A stretch of DNA of 64,000 bases from UBA668 sp041394605 (GCA_041394605.1 JAWKHX010000008.1:124001-188000); one strand, 5' to 3'. Counted from the stretch's first letter, positions 49,273-60,145 are shown. The notes: generated by a model not told the origin, from the letters alone. Translations and numbers: made by a program.

Positions 49273-49971
49273 ATGGTCATGACCGCAGCAGATCCCCGTC
49301 CTGTCGTCTACCCCGACAGCGACGGTGAGCCGATGGCCGAGAACTGGCTGCAAGCAGAGGTCATCCGCATGCTCGTGAACGGCTTCGTCCGTCTTCTCGG
49401 CGGCCGGCCCGGCATGCTCGTGGGCGGCGACAACTTCTGGTACCCGGTGAAGGGCGAGAACACCATCGTCACGGCGCCGGACGTCATGGTCCTGGTGGGC
49501 GTCAACGAGTCCGCGGACATCCGCACCATGCGCTCGTACCGCCAATGGGTGCACGGCGGCCATCCCGCATTGGTGGTGGAGGTCACGTCGCCGAGCAACA
49601 CGATGCAGGAGATGAACGCCAAGCGTGCGTTCTACGAGCAGCACGGCGTGGACGAGTACTGGCTGTACGACCCGGACAACGGCCTGCTCGACGTGTGGGT
49701 CCGCGACGGTGATCTGCTCACCCCCGTGGTGCATGCGTCCCGCGGTCACGTCAGCCCCACCACCGGCGTGCGGGTCAGCATCGTCGGCGGTCAGCTCTCC
49801 GTGTGCGACCCGGGCAGCGACCGCCGCTGGCTGTGGTTGTCGCAGGAAGCCGCCATCGCCGCTGATGTGGAGCACCGGCTGGCTCACACCTTGGCCGACC
49901 TCTCCGCGGCGAAGGCTCGGCTGGCCGAGTTGGAGGCCCAGTTGCGAGCCGCCGGCATCGAGCCGGCATGA
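49273..49971 (+). CDS. Uma2-family (DUF820) PD-(D/E)XK nuclease-fold protein
   Basis: A 232-residue DUF820 protein. The nuclease-like core shows APDVMVLVG, the acidic pair in LVVEVTSPS and the Lys of AKRAFYEQHGVDEYWLYDP. A C-terminal coiled coil (LADLSAAKARLAELEAQLRA) follows. AAGGAG at 49260-49265 gives a normal 7-nt spacing to the ATG, so this gene has a ribosome site. Function unknown; the family is mobile and multi-copy in cyanobacteria and some actinobacteria. Its stop overlaps the next gene start. Confidence 0.85.
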   Translation: MVMTAADPRPVVYPDSDGEPMAENWLQAEVIRMLVNGFVRLLGGRPGMLVGGDNFWYPVKGENTIVTAPDVMVLVGVNESADIRTMRSYRQWVHGGHPALVVEVTSPSNTMQEMNAKRAFYEQHGVDEYWLYDPDNGLLDVWVRDGDLLTPVVHASRGHVSPTTGVRVSIVGGQLSVCDPGSDRRWLWLSQEAAIAADVEHRLAHTLADLSAAKARLAELEAQLRAAGIEPA

Positions 49972-50606
49972 GCCGCTCCGCCGCCGACGATCCGCATCGC
50001 GTTGCCACCGTCGACGCCCTCCGCCAGCACTACCGCATGCCGGGGAAGCTGGTGGTCGAGAAGGAACGGCCGGAGCTGGACGAAGCCACCGCCCAGTTCG
50101 TCGCCCGCTGCCGCTTCGCCGTCGTCGCCACGTTCGACGAGGACGGCAACGCCGACGCCTCGCCGCGCGGCGGGCCGAGCGGCTTCGTCCGGGTGCTGGA
50201 CGCACAGCACATCGCCCTCGCCGACCTCAACGGCAACAACCGCCTGGACACCCTGCAGAACGTGGTGCGCACCGGCCGGGCCGGGTTGCTGTTCGTGATG
50301 CCCGGCAAGGGCGAGACGGTGAGGGTCAACGGCGCGGCCTGGGTCACGACCGACCCCGACGTGCTCGGCGGGTTCCAGCTGCCGAAGGCGCCGTTGACGG
50401 CGATCGTGGTCCGCGTCGAGAGCACCTACGTCCACTGCGCCAAAGCCTTCATGCGCGGCGGCATGTGGGACCCCGCGGTCTGGGCCGAGCTGGCCGAGAC
50501 CCCCGACGGTGCGGAGATCCTGGCCTGCCAGTTCACGATCGACGCCGACGGCGTGCGCGGCGCACTGAAGGAGGGCTACGCCGCCGACCTCGCGGCCGAC
50601 GGCTGA
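49968..50606 (+). CDS. Pyridoxamine 5-phosphate oxidase-family protein
   Basis: A 212-residue split-barrel flavin/F420-binding protein, resembling the MSMEG_1061-like group. ARCRFAVVATFDEDGNADAS and SPRGGPSGFVRVLD are typical, followed by RTGRAGLLFVMPGKGETVRV and VHCAKAFMRGGMWDP. The coupled ATGA overlap with the Uma2 gene suggests joint expression, although no functional link is known. It may reduce or oxidise small molecules using FMN. Confidence 0.85.
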   Translation: MSRSAADDPHRVATVDALRQHYRMPGKLVVEKERPELDEATAQFVARCRFAVVATFDEDGNADASPRGGPSGFVRVLDAQHIALADLNGNNRLDTLQNVVRTGRAGLLFVMPGKGETVRVNGAAWVTTDPDVLGGFQLPKAPLTAIVVRVESTYVHCAKAFMRGGMWDPAVWAELAETPDGAEILACQFTIDADGVRGALKEGYAADLAADG

Positions 50607-50615
50607 GCCCGCGCC

Positions 50616-52835
<2,220 letters not shown>

Positions 52836-52938
52836 TGCGGAGCACTCCTCGAGCTTGCATCGGGAACTTGTATCGGACTTGTACACCTTAGCGGCAGACC
52901 AGGGCGCCGTGCCAAGCCTCGCCCTAGCATCGGGAGCG
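52836..52938. promoter_or_regulatory. Divergent promoter region of icd and the acyl-CoA dehydrogenase
   Basis: The 103 bases hold direct repeats: CTTGCATCGG, CTTGTATCGG and CTTGTACACC, spaced 13 then 11 bases apart (about 52854-52887). TAGCAT at 52925-52930 lies 8 nt before the dehydrogenase ATG. The repeats could be a regulator site for icd. Confidence 0.45.
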
Positions 52939-54048
52939 ATGGACTTCTCGTGGACTCCGGAACAGCAGGCCCTGCGTGAGAAGGCGGCCTCGGTGGCCGC
53001 CGACGCCGTCGCCAGGTACGGCCGCGCCAACGACTCGTGGATCAACGGCTACTCCAAGGAGTTCTCCAAGGAGCTCGCCGCCCACCGCTGGATCGGCATG
53101 GCCTGGCCGGACAACCCGTACAGCGGTGCGCAGCAGCCCCCGCTGGACCGGCTGATCGTCGGCGAGGAACTGATCAAGGCCGGCGCCCCGATCGGCGCGT
53201 CGTGGTTCGCCGACCGGCAGATGGGCCCGGCGCTGCTCACCTACGGCACCGCGGATCAGCAGGCCGCCTTCCTGCCCGGCATCGTCGCCGGCGAGACCAC
53301 CTGGTGCATCGGCATGAGCGAGCCGGACTCCGGCAGCGACCTCGCCAGCCTGAAGACCTCGGCCGTGCTGGAGGGCGACCACTGGCGGATCAACGGCCAG
53401 AAGATCTGGACCAGCTTCGGCGCCGTCGCCGACTACTGCTACCTCATTTGCCGCACCCGCCAGGAGGGGCCGCCCCACGCCGGCATCAGCGAGATCATCG
53501 TGCCGATGGACTCCCCCGGCATCGAGGTCCGCGAGATCAAGGACATGACCACCAACCGCCACTTCTGCGAGGTGTTCTTCACCGACGTGCAGGTGCCGGC
53601 GGAGAACCTGGTGGGCGTGGAAGGCGCGGCGTTCAAGCAGACCATGCGCCAACTGGAGCACGAGCGCGGCGGCATCGACCGGCTGGTCAGCAACTGGGCG
53701 CTGTACCGGATGGCTGCAGAGCGTGCCGACACGTCGGACCCCCGTGTGCGCGACGAGATGGCCCGCCTGGAGGCCGAGCATCGCATCGGCCGGATCCTCG
53801 TGGTGCGCGAGGTGCTGAAGCAGGCACCGGCCGGGTTCAGCGCCGCCACCAAGTGCTTCTGCACGGAGCACGAGCAGCGCGTGGCGGACTTCGTGGCCCG
53901 CAGCTTCGGTGCCAGCGCGATGCTGTGGGACGACGTCACCCGTGGCCTGGCATACGCACCGGGCTACACGATCATGGGCGGCACGTCGAACGTGATGCGC
54001 AACATCCTCGGCGAGCGCGTGCTGGGCCTCCCCCGCGAACCCCGCTGA
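52939..54048 (+). CDS. Acyl-CoA dehydrogenase
   Basis: A 369-residue flavoprotein of the acyl-CoA dehydrogenase family. MDFSWTPEQQALREKAASVA starts the N-terminal helical domain; the middle domain has WCIGMSEPDSGSDLASLKTS and ING-QKIWTSFGAVADYCYL; the C-terminal domain ends with YTIMGGTSNVMRNILGERVL. It introduces a double bond into an acyl-CoA. The substrate is unknown; the residue in the usual catalytic Glu position cannot be assigned with certainty by eye. ATG 52939 follows TAGCAT. Confidence 0.92.
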   Translation: MDFSWTPEQQALREKAASVAADAVARYGRANDSWINGYSKEFSKELAAHRWIGMAWPDNPYSGAQQPPLDRLIVGEELIKAGAPIGASWFADRQMGPALLTYGTADQQAAFLPGIVAGETTWCIGMSEPDSGSDLASLKTSAVLEGDHWRINGQKIWTSFGAVADYCYLICRTRQEGPPHAGISEIIVPMDSPGIEVREIKDMTTNRHFCEVFFTDVQVPAENLVGVEGAAFKQTMRQLEHERGGIDRLVSNWALYRMAAERADTSDPRVRDEMARLEAEHRIGRILVVREVLKQAPAGFSAATKCFCTEHEQRVADFVARSFGASAMLWDDVTRGLAYAPGYTIMGGTSNVMRNILGERVLGLPREPR

Positions 54049-54062
54049 CCCCTCTCTCCAAT

Positions 54063-54173
54063 CTCCAAGTTGGCGGTGACATGCGGTAGGACCGCACCTG
54101 AACGCCAACTTGGAGGAAGCGATCCCCAAGTTGGCGGTGAGTGGCGGTAGGACCGCACCTCAACGCCAACTTG
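54063..54173. repeat. Tandem two-arm hairpin repeat
   Basis: Copy 1: CTCCAAGTTGGCG (54063-54075) pairs with CGCCAACTTGGAG (54103-54115), with an inner hairpin TGCGGT-AGG-ACCGCA at 54082-54096. Copy 2: CAAGTTGGCG (54127-54136) pairs with CGCCAACTTG (54164-54173), with inner GCGGT-AGG-ACCGC at 54144-54156. Each copy can fold to a stem topped by a second stem. It lies between the acyl-CoA dehydrogenase stop and the next start, so termination is one possible role. Confidence 0.8.
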
Positions 54174-54188
54174 CCGACGGGGCGGGAG

Positions 54189-54194
54189 TACGGT
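54189..54194 (+). promoter_or_regulatory. Predicted leaderless -10 element for the sulfatase-like gene
   Basis: TACGGT, 7 nt before ATG 54202, immediately after the hairpin repeats. Confidence 0.45.
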
Positions 54195-54201
54195 CCGGGG
54201 A

Positions 54202-55524
54202 ATGGCAGACCTGCTCGAACTCTCCGCCCGCATCATCGACAGCGGGCTCGTGGACCAGCCCGTCAACCGGGTCACCAACGAACTCAGCGAGATCGCCGAC
54301 GGGGTGGCGATGGTGGAGAGCTTCAGCCATTGCGTCGCCGTGCAGACGGGCGACGGGCTGGTGTGCTTCGACGCCTCCGGCGTGCAGACCGGCCAGCAGG
54401 TGCGCGATGCGCTGCGCGGCTGGTCCGCCGACCGGGTGAGCCACCTCGTCTACACCCACGGCCACGCCGACCATGTGGGTGGCAGCACGTTCTTCCGCGA
54501 CGACGGCCCCACCGTGGTGGGCCACCAGGCCGTCGCCACCCGGCTGGACCGCTACGACTACACCAACAACTGGAACCTGATCATCAACATGCGCCAGTTC
54601 GGTGGTGTCAGCGGCGACCTGAACCTCAACGTCGGCGACACCGGTGGCGGGGTGAACGTGAAGGCCAACCCCAGCGCCCGCCGCTTCCTGCCCGCCACCA
54701 CCATGCGCCCGGACCATGTGGTGGGCGACCACGACACGATCGACGTGGGCGGCCTGCAGATGGAACTGCACCATGCCCGCGGCGAGACCGACGACCACCT
54801 GTGGGGCTGGTTGCCCGCCCACAAGGCGCTCACGACCGGCGACTTCCTGATCTGGAACTTCCCCAACGCCGGCAACCCGCAGAAGGTGCAGCGCTACCCC
54901 ATCGAGTGGGCCGCTGCGCTGAGGGCGATGATCGCCAAGGAGCCCGAACTCCTGCTGCCCGCCCACGGCCTGCCGATCGCCGGGCGGGAGCGAATCACCC
55001 ACGTCCTCGACGACGTGGCTACCGCGCTGGAGAACCTGGTGGCCGACGTGGTGGCGATGATGAATGCCGGCGCCACGCTGGACACCATCGTCCACACGGT
55101 GAAGGTGCCGGCGGACACGCTGGCCAAGCCGTACCTGCGGCCCCTGTACGACGAGCCGGAGTTCGTGGTGCGTGGCGTGTGGCGCCAGTTCGGAGGATGG
55201 TGGGACGGTGCCGCCAGCCGGCTGAAGCCCTCCCCCGACGCCCACCTGGCGGCAGCCATCGCCGATCTGGCCGGCGGCGCGGACGTGCTGCTGCGCCGGG
55301 CGGAGCAGGCGATGGGCGCCAACGATCAGCGCCTCGCCTGCCACCTCGCCGACCTGGCCGGGTGGGCCGCCCCGGACGACCCGGCCATCCACGAGGGCCG
55401 CGCCGCGATCTACCTCGAGCGCCGCAAGAGCGAGTCCAGCCTGATGAGCAAGGGCATCTTCGCTGCCGCCGCCCGCGAGAGCCAGGCCGTGGTGGACCGC
55501 AACGGCCCCGCTACGACCGGCTGA
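54202..55524 (+). CDS. Metallo-beta-lactamase-fold alkyl-sulfatase-like hydrolase
   Basis: A 440-residue protein. The MBL metal motif THGHADHVGG gives H86, H88, D90 and H91; further ligand regions are LHHARGETDDHLWGW and ELLLPAHGLPI. The C-terminal 160 residues resemble the dimerisation domain of SdsA/Pisa-type alkylsulfatases (YLRPLYDEPEFVVRGVWRQF, GGWWDG), while the terminal SCP2-like domain is missing. It is therefore shorter than SdsA1 (about 650). It has no signal peptide, so it acts in the cytoplasm. The substrate could be a sulfate ester. Confidence 0.82.
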   Translation: MADLLELSARIIDSGLVDQPVNRVTNELSEIADGVAMVESFSHCVAVQTGDGLVCFDASGVQTGQQVRDALRGWSADRVSHLVYTHGHADHVGGSTFFRDDGPTVVGHQAVATRLDRYDYTNNWNLIINMRQFGGVSGDLNLNVGDTGGGVNVKANPSARRFLPATTMRPDHVVGDHDTIDVGGLQMELHHARGETDDHLWGWLPAHKALTTGDFLIWNFPNAGNPQKVQRYPIEWAAALRAMIAKEPELLLPAHGLPIAGRERITHVLDDVATALENLVADVVAMMNAGATLDTIVHTVKVPADTLAKPYLRPLYDEPEFVVRGVWRQFGGWWDGAASRLKPSPDAHLAAAIADLAGGADVLLRRAEQAMGANDQRLACHLADLAGWAAPDDPAIHEGRAAIYLERRKSESSLMSKGIFAAAARESQAVVDRNGPATTG

Positions 55525-56353
55525 CCGACACCATCACCAGCGCCGCCACGGCCAGCGCCAGGCCGAGCGCCTGCCACCGCCCGATGCGCTCCCGGTCCAC
55601 GCCGAACGCCAGCGCCACGGTGCTGGCCGGGTACAGCGAGGCCACCACGGACACGATGCTCAGCTCACCCCGGCGCACCGCCTCCAGGTACAGCACGTTG
55701 GCGGCCATGTCCACCACCCCAACGCCCATCGACGTCACGATCGACGCCCGGTGGGCCACCGGGCGGGCGCCCGACCCCAGTGCCAGCAGCACCAGCATCG
55801 GCACCGACGCCAGTCGTGCCGCCACCAGCGGCCACATGCCCGAGTTGGCGTCCGTGCGTTCCAGCGCGATGAACAGCAGCCCGAAGCAGGCACCCACGCC
55901 GATCGCCAGCGCGACGATCCGCGGTGGGGTGTTGTGCGTGTGCGTACCGAGCGCGCCGCTGACCAACGCGATCGCCACCACCGCCAGGGCGATCCCGCTG
56001 TAGGCCAGGGCGGTCGGTCGCTCGCCAATGATCAGGGCGCCGATCACGGGCACCACCGTGCCCACCACTGCGCTCAGCGGCGCAACCACCGTGACGTCGC
56101 CGTTGGCGAAGCCGTGGTACAGCCCAGCGATGCCGAGCGCACCCACCATGCCTGCGCCCGCACCCCACACCCATGTCGCCGTGGAGGGCACCGGCGAGCC
56201 GATGATGAGCACCCCCGCGAGCACGAGGATCAGGCTGACCACCTGCCCCACCCCGGCGACGATGATCGCCGACTGACGGCGGGCGGCGCGACCACCGAAC
56301 CAGTCCCCCACGCCGTAGACGACCGCGGATGCCAACGACAGCAGGATGGGCAT
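55511..56353 (-). CDS. EamA-family transporter (DMT superfamily)
   Basis: A 280-residue membrane protein with ten hydrophobic helices in two similar halves, each with the EamA pattern (VVYGVGDWFGGRAARRQSA near the start of the first half; VVAPLSAVVGTVVPVIGALI at its end; EAVRRGELSIVSVVASLYPA in the second). Substrate unknown; relatives export amino acids or other small metabolites. Its last 14 bases overlap the convergent sulfatase-like gene. The start faces the DUF389 gene across 25 bp. Confidence 0.87.
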   Translation of the reverse strand: MPILLSLASAVVYGVGDWFGGRAARRQSAIIVAGVGQVVSLILVLAGVLIIGSPVPSTATWVWGAGAGMVGALGIAGLYHGFANGDVTVVAPLSAVVGTVVPVIGALIIGERPTALAYSGIALAVVAIALVSGALGTHTHNTPPRIVALAIGVGACFGLLFIALERTDANSGMWPLVAARLASVPMLVLLALGSGARPVAHRASIVTSMGVGVVDMAANVLYLEAVRRGELSIVSVVASLYPASTVALAFGVDRERIGRWQALGLALAVAALVMVSVSRS

Positions 56354-56362
56354 AGGTCGCCC

Positions 56363-56372
56363 AGGGTACGGT
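56363..56372. promoter_or_regulatory. Overlapping divergent -10 elements AGGGTACGGT
   Basis: On the plus strand TACGGT (56367-56372) is 6 nt before the DUF389 ATG. On the minus strand TACCCT (56368-56363) is 9 nt before the EamA ATG. The two hexamers share the central TA. Confidence 0.5.
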
Positions 56373-56378
56373 GAGGCG

Positions 56379-58598
56379 ATGGCGGTGGAAGAACACGGGC
56401 CGCTGGTCAGCCGATTCCTGCGGTGGCGGATCAGCCCGGAAGAGCGGCGGGCCGTGCTGGACGCCGTGGCCCTCCGCCAGACGAAGGCCTCGCTGTGGCG
56501 CTTCGCCGTGCTGCAGATCCTGGCCGTCACGATCGCCGTGATGGGGCTGGTGACGGACTCCGCGGCGGTGGTGATCGGCGCCATGCTGGTGGCCCCACTG
56601 ATGAGCCCGATCATGGGCGTCGCCGCCTCACTGTCCATGGGCTGGATCGCCCGGGCGGCCCGCACCATGCTGCTGGTCCTCGTGGCTGCCGCCGGCTCGG
56701 TGGCACTCGCCTACCTGCTCACCAGCTTCGTTCCCGGCTCGGGCCTCACCGCCGAGGTGCTGGCCCGCACCTCCCCCGGCGCCACGGACATGGTGGTGGC
56801 GCTGGCGGCCGGGTTGGCAGGTGCCTACGCCACCGTCCGCCCCAACGTGTCCGCCTCGCTGGCCGGCGTGGCAGTTGCGGTTGCCCTGGTCCCACCGCTG
56901 GCCGCGGTGGGCGTGGCGTTGCAGGCCGGCGAGATGGGGCTGGCCCAGGGTGCTCTGCTGCTGTTCTTCACCAACCTGTCGGCCATCGTCCTGGCCGGGT
57001 TGGTGGTCTTCCCCCTCACCGGTTTCGTACCGGCCACCCGGCTACGCCTCGGCATGCTCGCCTACGTTGCCGTCGCTGCGCTGGTGGTGGGTGGCCTGGC
57101 GCTGCTGCTCGCCGGCCGTACGCTGGATGCCGCGCAGCGGGCGGAGGACGTGGCCAAGGCTCGCCGCCTCACCGACTCGTGGCTCACGGGCACCGGCCTG
57201 GAACTCACCAGCCTGGACGTGAAGGGCGACCATGTGGTCGTGGTGGTCACCGGCCCGCAGGTCCCTCCCGACCCGTCGAGTCTCGCACGCCAACTGTCCG
57301 GTGTGCTCGGCGCCGCCACCGAGGTGGAGGTGCAGTGGCTGCAGCGCTCCACGTTGGAGGCCCGCAACGGCCTCTCCTCGCTCACCCCGGACAAGGTCGC
57401 ACCCGTGGTCCAGAGTTGGCTCGCCGACGGCGGCCTGGACCCGTCGCTGTTCGACACGGAGGTCACGCTCGACGAGTTGTCCGTCCACCTCCACGTCACC
57501 GGCCCGTCCAACCCGCCGGACCTCGCCGATCTGGAAGCCCTGCTGGCCAGCCGGTTCGGTTTCACGGTGCCGGCCGAGATCGAGGTCACGGTGGTGGTGC
57601 CGCCGGCGGCGCCGATCGCGGACGGCAGCACGGTCGCCGCCGTCGCCCGCACGTGGGCTGCAGAGCGCGGCCTCACAGTGGCGGCCCTCGACGAGATCGG
57701 CACCGACCAGTACCTCGTGGTGGTCGAAGGTCCCACCGCGCCCACGGAGATGGGCTCCCTCGCCGACGCCGTCACCACCGAACTGGGTCACGACGTCACC
57801 ATCGAGGTCCGGTTCCGCACGGTCACCACCGTGCCGGTCAACGCCACGACTGGGTTCCGCTGGCCGCTCGACTGTGACGCCGCATCGCCCGGCCCGCGTG
57901 CCGCCGACGTCAGCGGCATGAGCGGCTCCACCGAGTGGCTCGACGGCGCGCTGGCGGTGAGTGGCATGGACTTCGTGCCCGACGGCTCGTCGTATGTCCG
58001 CGACCATGTGGACGGCACCCTGTTCGTCTGGGTGGGCACACCCATCGCCAACGACGGGGTGCAGATCACCACGACGCCGCCATCGGCCGCCACCGGTCCG
58101 TTGGGTGGCGAGATCCGCGTGGACAACATCGGTGGCGTGGCAGTGCACGCCGCCTTCGTGCCGCACGCGCTGGACTCCCGGGCCACCACCCGCTGCGCCC
58201 CGACCTCGGCAGAGTTGGACGACTGGTTCGGCCGCATGGCGATGGCGGCCGCTGCCGACCTTGCTGCCGGCGAAGGGCCCGTGGGCACGTTCATCCCCGG
58301 TCGCCCGAACGACGGCACCACACCAGTCCTGCCCGCCGGCGATGCCCTCGTGATCGCGCTGCGCGGCTCGGGCCTGCCTGTCGGGGTGGAGGCGGACGGC
58401 GCCGCCGTGCTGCGGGTGAACGGGGTCGACGTGCCGCTCGAGGTCACGTACGCGCTGGCACCTCCGGGCGACGGTTCGGTCCGTGCCGGCGGCGTGACAC
58501 TGCGGCTGGCGGGCGGCGCGCCTGCGGACGCGTACGTGCTGCTCGACGACGTCGCCGCCTGGCTGGCCGACCACCCGCTGGTGGGCCAATCGGCCTGA
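56379..58598 (+). CDS. DUF389 membrane protein with three internal repeats
   Basis: A 739-residue protein. Residues 30-250 are the DUF389 hydrophobic domain with six membrane helices (VVIGAMLVAPLMSPIMGVAA is diagnostic). Residues 255-322, 338-409 and 417-482 are three related 65-70-residue units, each with a helix ending in W-L or W-A, then a beta strand ending VVVVTGP, HLHVTGP or VVVEGP, then a helix and a strand EVEV, EIEV or TIEV. Residues 490-739 are a further outside domain that I do not recognise. Most DUF389 proteins lack such an extension. Function unknown. Confidence 0.85.
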   Translation: MAVEEHGPLVSRFLRWRISPEERRAVLDAVALRQTKASLWRFAVLQILAVTIAVMGLVTDSAAVVIGAMLVAPLMSPIMGVAASLSMGWIARAARTMLLVLVAAAGSVALAYLLTSFVPGSGLTAEVLARTSPGATDMVVALAAGLAGAYATVRPNVSASLAGVAVAVALVPPLAAVGVALQAGEMGLAQGALLLFFTNLSAIVLAGLVVFPLTGFVPATRLRLGMLAYVAVAALVVGGLALLLAGRTLDAAQRAEDVAKARRLTDSWLTGTGLELTSLDVKGDHVVVVVTGPQVPPDPSSLARQLSGVLGAATEVEVQWLQRSTLEARNGLSSLTPDKVAPVVQSWLADGGLDPSLFDTEVTLDELSVHLHVTGPSNPPDLADLEALLASRFGFTVPAEIEVTVVVPPAAPIADGSTVAAVARTWAAERGLTVAALDEIGTDQYLVVVEGPTAPTEMGSLADAVTTELGHDVTIEVRFRTVTTVPVNATTGFRWPLDCDAASPGPRAADVSGMSGSTEWLDGALAVSGMDFVPDGSSYVRDHVDGTLFVWVGTPIANDGVQITTTPPSAATGPLGGEIRVDNIGGVAVHAAFVPHALDSRATTRCAPTSAELDDWFGRMAMAAAADLAAGEGPVGTFIPGRPNDGTTPVLPAGDALVIALRGSGLPVGVEADGAAVLRVNGVDVPLEVTYALAPPGDGSVRAGGVTLRLAGGAPADAYVLLDDVAAWLADHPLVGQSA

Positions 58599-58615
58599 CG
58601 CGCCCGCGGGCGCGG

Positions 58616-58621
58616 TACGGT
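58616..58621 (+). promoter_or_regulatory. Predicted leaderless -10 element for the aldo/keto reductase
   Basis: TACGGT, 8 nt before GTG 58630. Confidence 0.45.
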
Positions 58622-58629
58622 CGGCCCTT

Positions 58630-59619
58630 GTGCAGTACACCTCGTTCGGCCGCACCGGCCTCCAGGTCCCCCGCCTCACTCTCGGCACGATGACGTTCGC
58701 CGGCCAGTGCGACCGTGCCACGTCGTTCGCCATCATGGACGCCGCGGTGGACGCCGGCATCACCATGTTCGACACCGCCGACATGTACCCGGTTTCCACC
58801 TACCCTGACGGCGCAGGCGACACGGAGCGGGTGATCGGCGAGTGGATGAAGCACCGGCGCCGCGACGTGCTGATCGCCACCAAGTGCTTCTTCCCCAGCG
58901 GCTACCGCCCGTGGGAGGGCGGCAACTCGCGGCACAACATCATGCGCTCCGTAGAGGGTTCGCTGCAGCGTCTGCAGACCGACCACATCGATCTGTACCA
59001 AGTGCACTCGTGGGACCCGCGCACGCCGATCGACGAGACCCTCGGAGCCATGGACGACCTGGTTCGAAGTGGCAAGGTGCGCTACGTCGGCTGCAGCAAC
59101 GTGCTCGCCTACCAACTGGCCCGCTCACTGGGCCGGGCCGAGGTGCTGGGCACAGCGAGGTTCGACTGCATCCAGCCCCGGTACAACCTGCTGTTCCGCG
59201 AGTTCGAGCGCGAGTTGCTGCCATTGTGCGCCGAGGAAGGCGTGGCGGTGATCCCGTACAACCCGTTGGCCGGCGGGTTCCTCAGCGGCAAGCACGCCGC
59301 CGACTCCACCGCCGCCGGCACCCGATTCGAGCCCGGCACGCAGGGCGACCGGTACCGCGAGCGGTACTGGAACGAGCGGGCGTTCGCGACCGTGGAGGCC
59401 ATGCGGCCGCTGGCCGCCGACGCCGGCGTGTCGATGGCGACGCTGGCGATGCAGTGGGTGCTGGCCCACCCGGCGGTGACCAGCCCGATCGTCGGCGCCT
59501 CACGCCCGGAGCAACTCGACGACGCCGTGGCTGCGGTGAACACCCGCCTCGACCCAGCGTTGAAGGCCCGGCTGGACGACCTGACCCACGACTTCCGCTT
59601 CGGCGACGCCTCCCGCTGA
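58630..59619 (+). CDS. Aldo/keto reductase
   Basis: A 329-residue NADPH-dependent oxidoreductase. The catalytic tetrad is visible: Asp and Tyr in MFDTADMY (Asp48, Tyr52 region), Lys in VLIATKCF and His in IDLYQVHSWD. The NADP-binding end reads TSPIVGASRPEQLDDAVAAV. It resembles the large AKR group related to YghZ/Tas. The substrate is an aldehyde or ketone of unknown identity. The gene ends 3 bp from the convergent DUF2510 gene. Confidence 0.92.
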   Translation: MQYTSFGRTGLQVPRLTLGTMTFAGQCDRATSFAIMDAAVDAGITMFDTADMYPVSTYPDGAGDTERVIGEWMKHRRRDVLIATKCFFPSGYRPWEGGNSRHNIMRSVEGSLQRLQTDHIDLYQVHSWDPRTPIDETLGAMDDLVRSGKVRYVGCSNVLAYQLARSLGRAEVLGTARFDCIQPRYNLLFREFERELLPLCAEEGVAVIPYNPLAGGFLSGKHAADSTAAGTRFEPGTQGDRYRERYWNERAFATVEAMRPLAADAGVSMATLAMQWVLAHPAVTSPIVGASRPEQLDDAVAAVNTRLDPALKARLDDLTHDFRFGDASR

Positions 59620-59622
59620 GGT

Positions 59623-59955
59623 TCAGCCGGGCACGGGGTCCGAAGCCTGGCGGCCACCCGAGGTGACGTGCTCCGTCCAACGGCTGCCGTCCCAGTACCG
59701 CATCTCGTAGCGGCGATGCGGGTCCGGGAACCAGCCGGCGGGCGACGTCGCGCCGCCTCCGTAGGCGGCGACGGGCACCCCAAGTTGCACGTCCTGCTTG
59801 GGCTTCAGCACGGCAATGATGATGATCCCGATCAGGCCGAGGATCAGGCCCAGCGCGAAGCCTTGCCCGCCGCGACCCTTGGACTTTCCGATGGCACCGC
59901 CGATGAGCCCGCACACGACCCAGATGACGATGTAGAGCGCTGCCCCGCCTTCCAT
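59623..59955 (-). CDS. Membrane protein with DUF2510 domain
   Basis: A 110-residue protein. Two hydrophobic segments at about 8-22 and 31-50 (GFALGLILGLIGIIIIAVLK) span the membrane, and the C-terminus is a DUF2510 domain, AGWFPDPHRRYEMRYWDGSR-WTEHV, an actinobacterial tryptophan-rich motif of unknown role. ATG 59955 is preferred because AAGGAG lies 7 nt upstream; GTG 59958 is adjacent. The protein is probably in the cytoplasmic membrane. Confidence 0.85.
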   Translation of the reverse strand: MEGGAALYIVIWVVCGLIGGAIGKSKGRGGQGFALGLILGLIGIIIIAVLKPKQDVQLGVPVAAYGGGATSPAGWFPDPHRRYEMRYWDGSRWTEHVTSGGRQASDPVPG

Positions 59956-60043
59956 CACGGCACTCCTTCCTAAGGACGTGCGAGCACTCTAATGGAGCGG
60001 CTCACACTGGGGAGACATCGCCCGGAACACACTGCGCAGGTTG

Positions 60044-60120
60044 TGGTGGGCGTAGCCGGACTCGAACCGGAGACCTCCACCGTGTCAAGGTGGCGCTCTA
60101 ACCAACTGAGCTATACGCCC
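60044..60120 (-). tRNA. tRNA-Val (anticodon GAC)
   Basis: Reading the minus strand from 60120, the acceptor stem GGGCGTA pairs with TACGCCC. The D-arm contains GCTCAGTTGGTTAGAGC, the anticodon stem CCACC-TTGACAC-GGTGG gives anticodon GAC, and the T-arm has GGTTCGAGTCC. The discriminator A and CCA are encoded in the genome. The T-loop has T54 and A58 at the positions acted on by TtuA and TrmI. Confidence 0.95.
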
Positions 60121-60145
60121 GTACAGCGAGTGACGAATCTACCAG

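Noticed and set aside
54063..54173. Repeats considered as a CRISPR fragment
   Set aside because: Only two units, each an imperfect hairpin with conserved interior instead of a repeat with a variable spacer, and no cas genes nearby.
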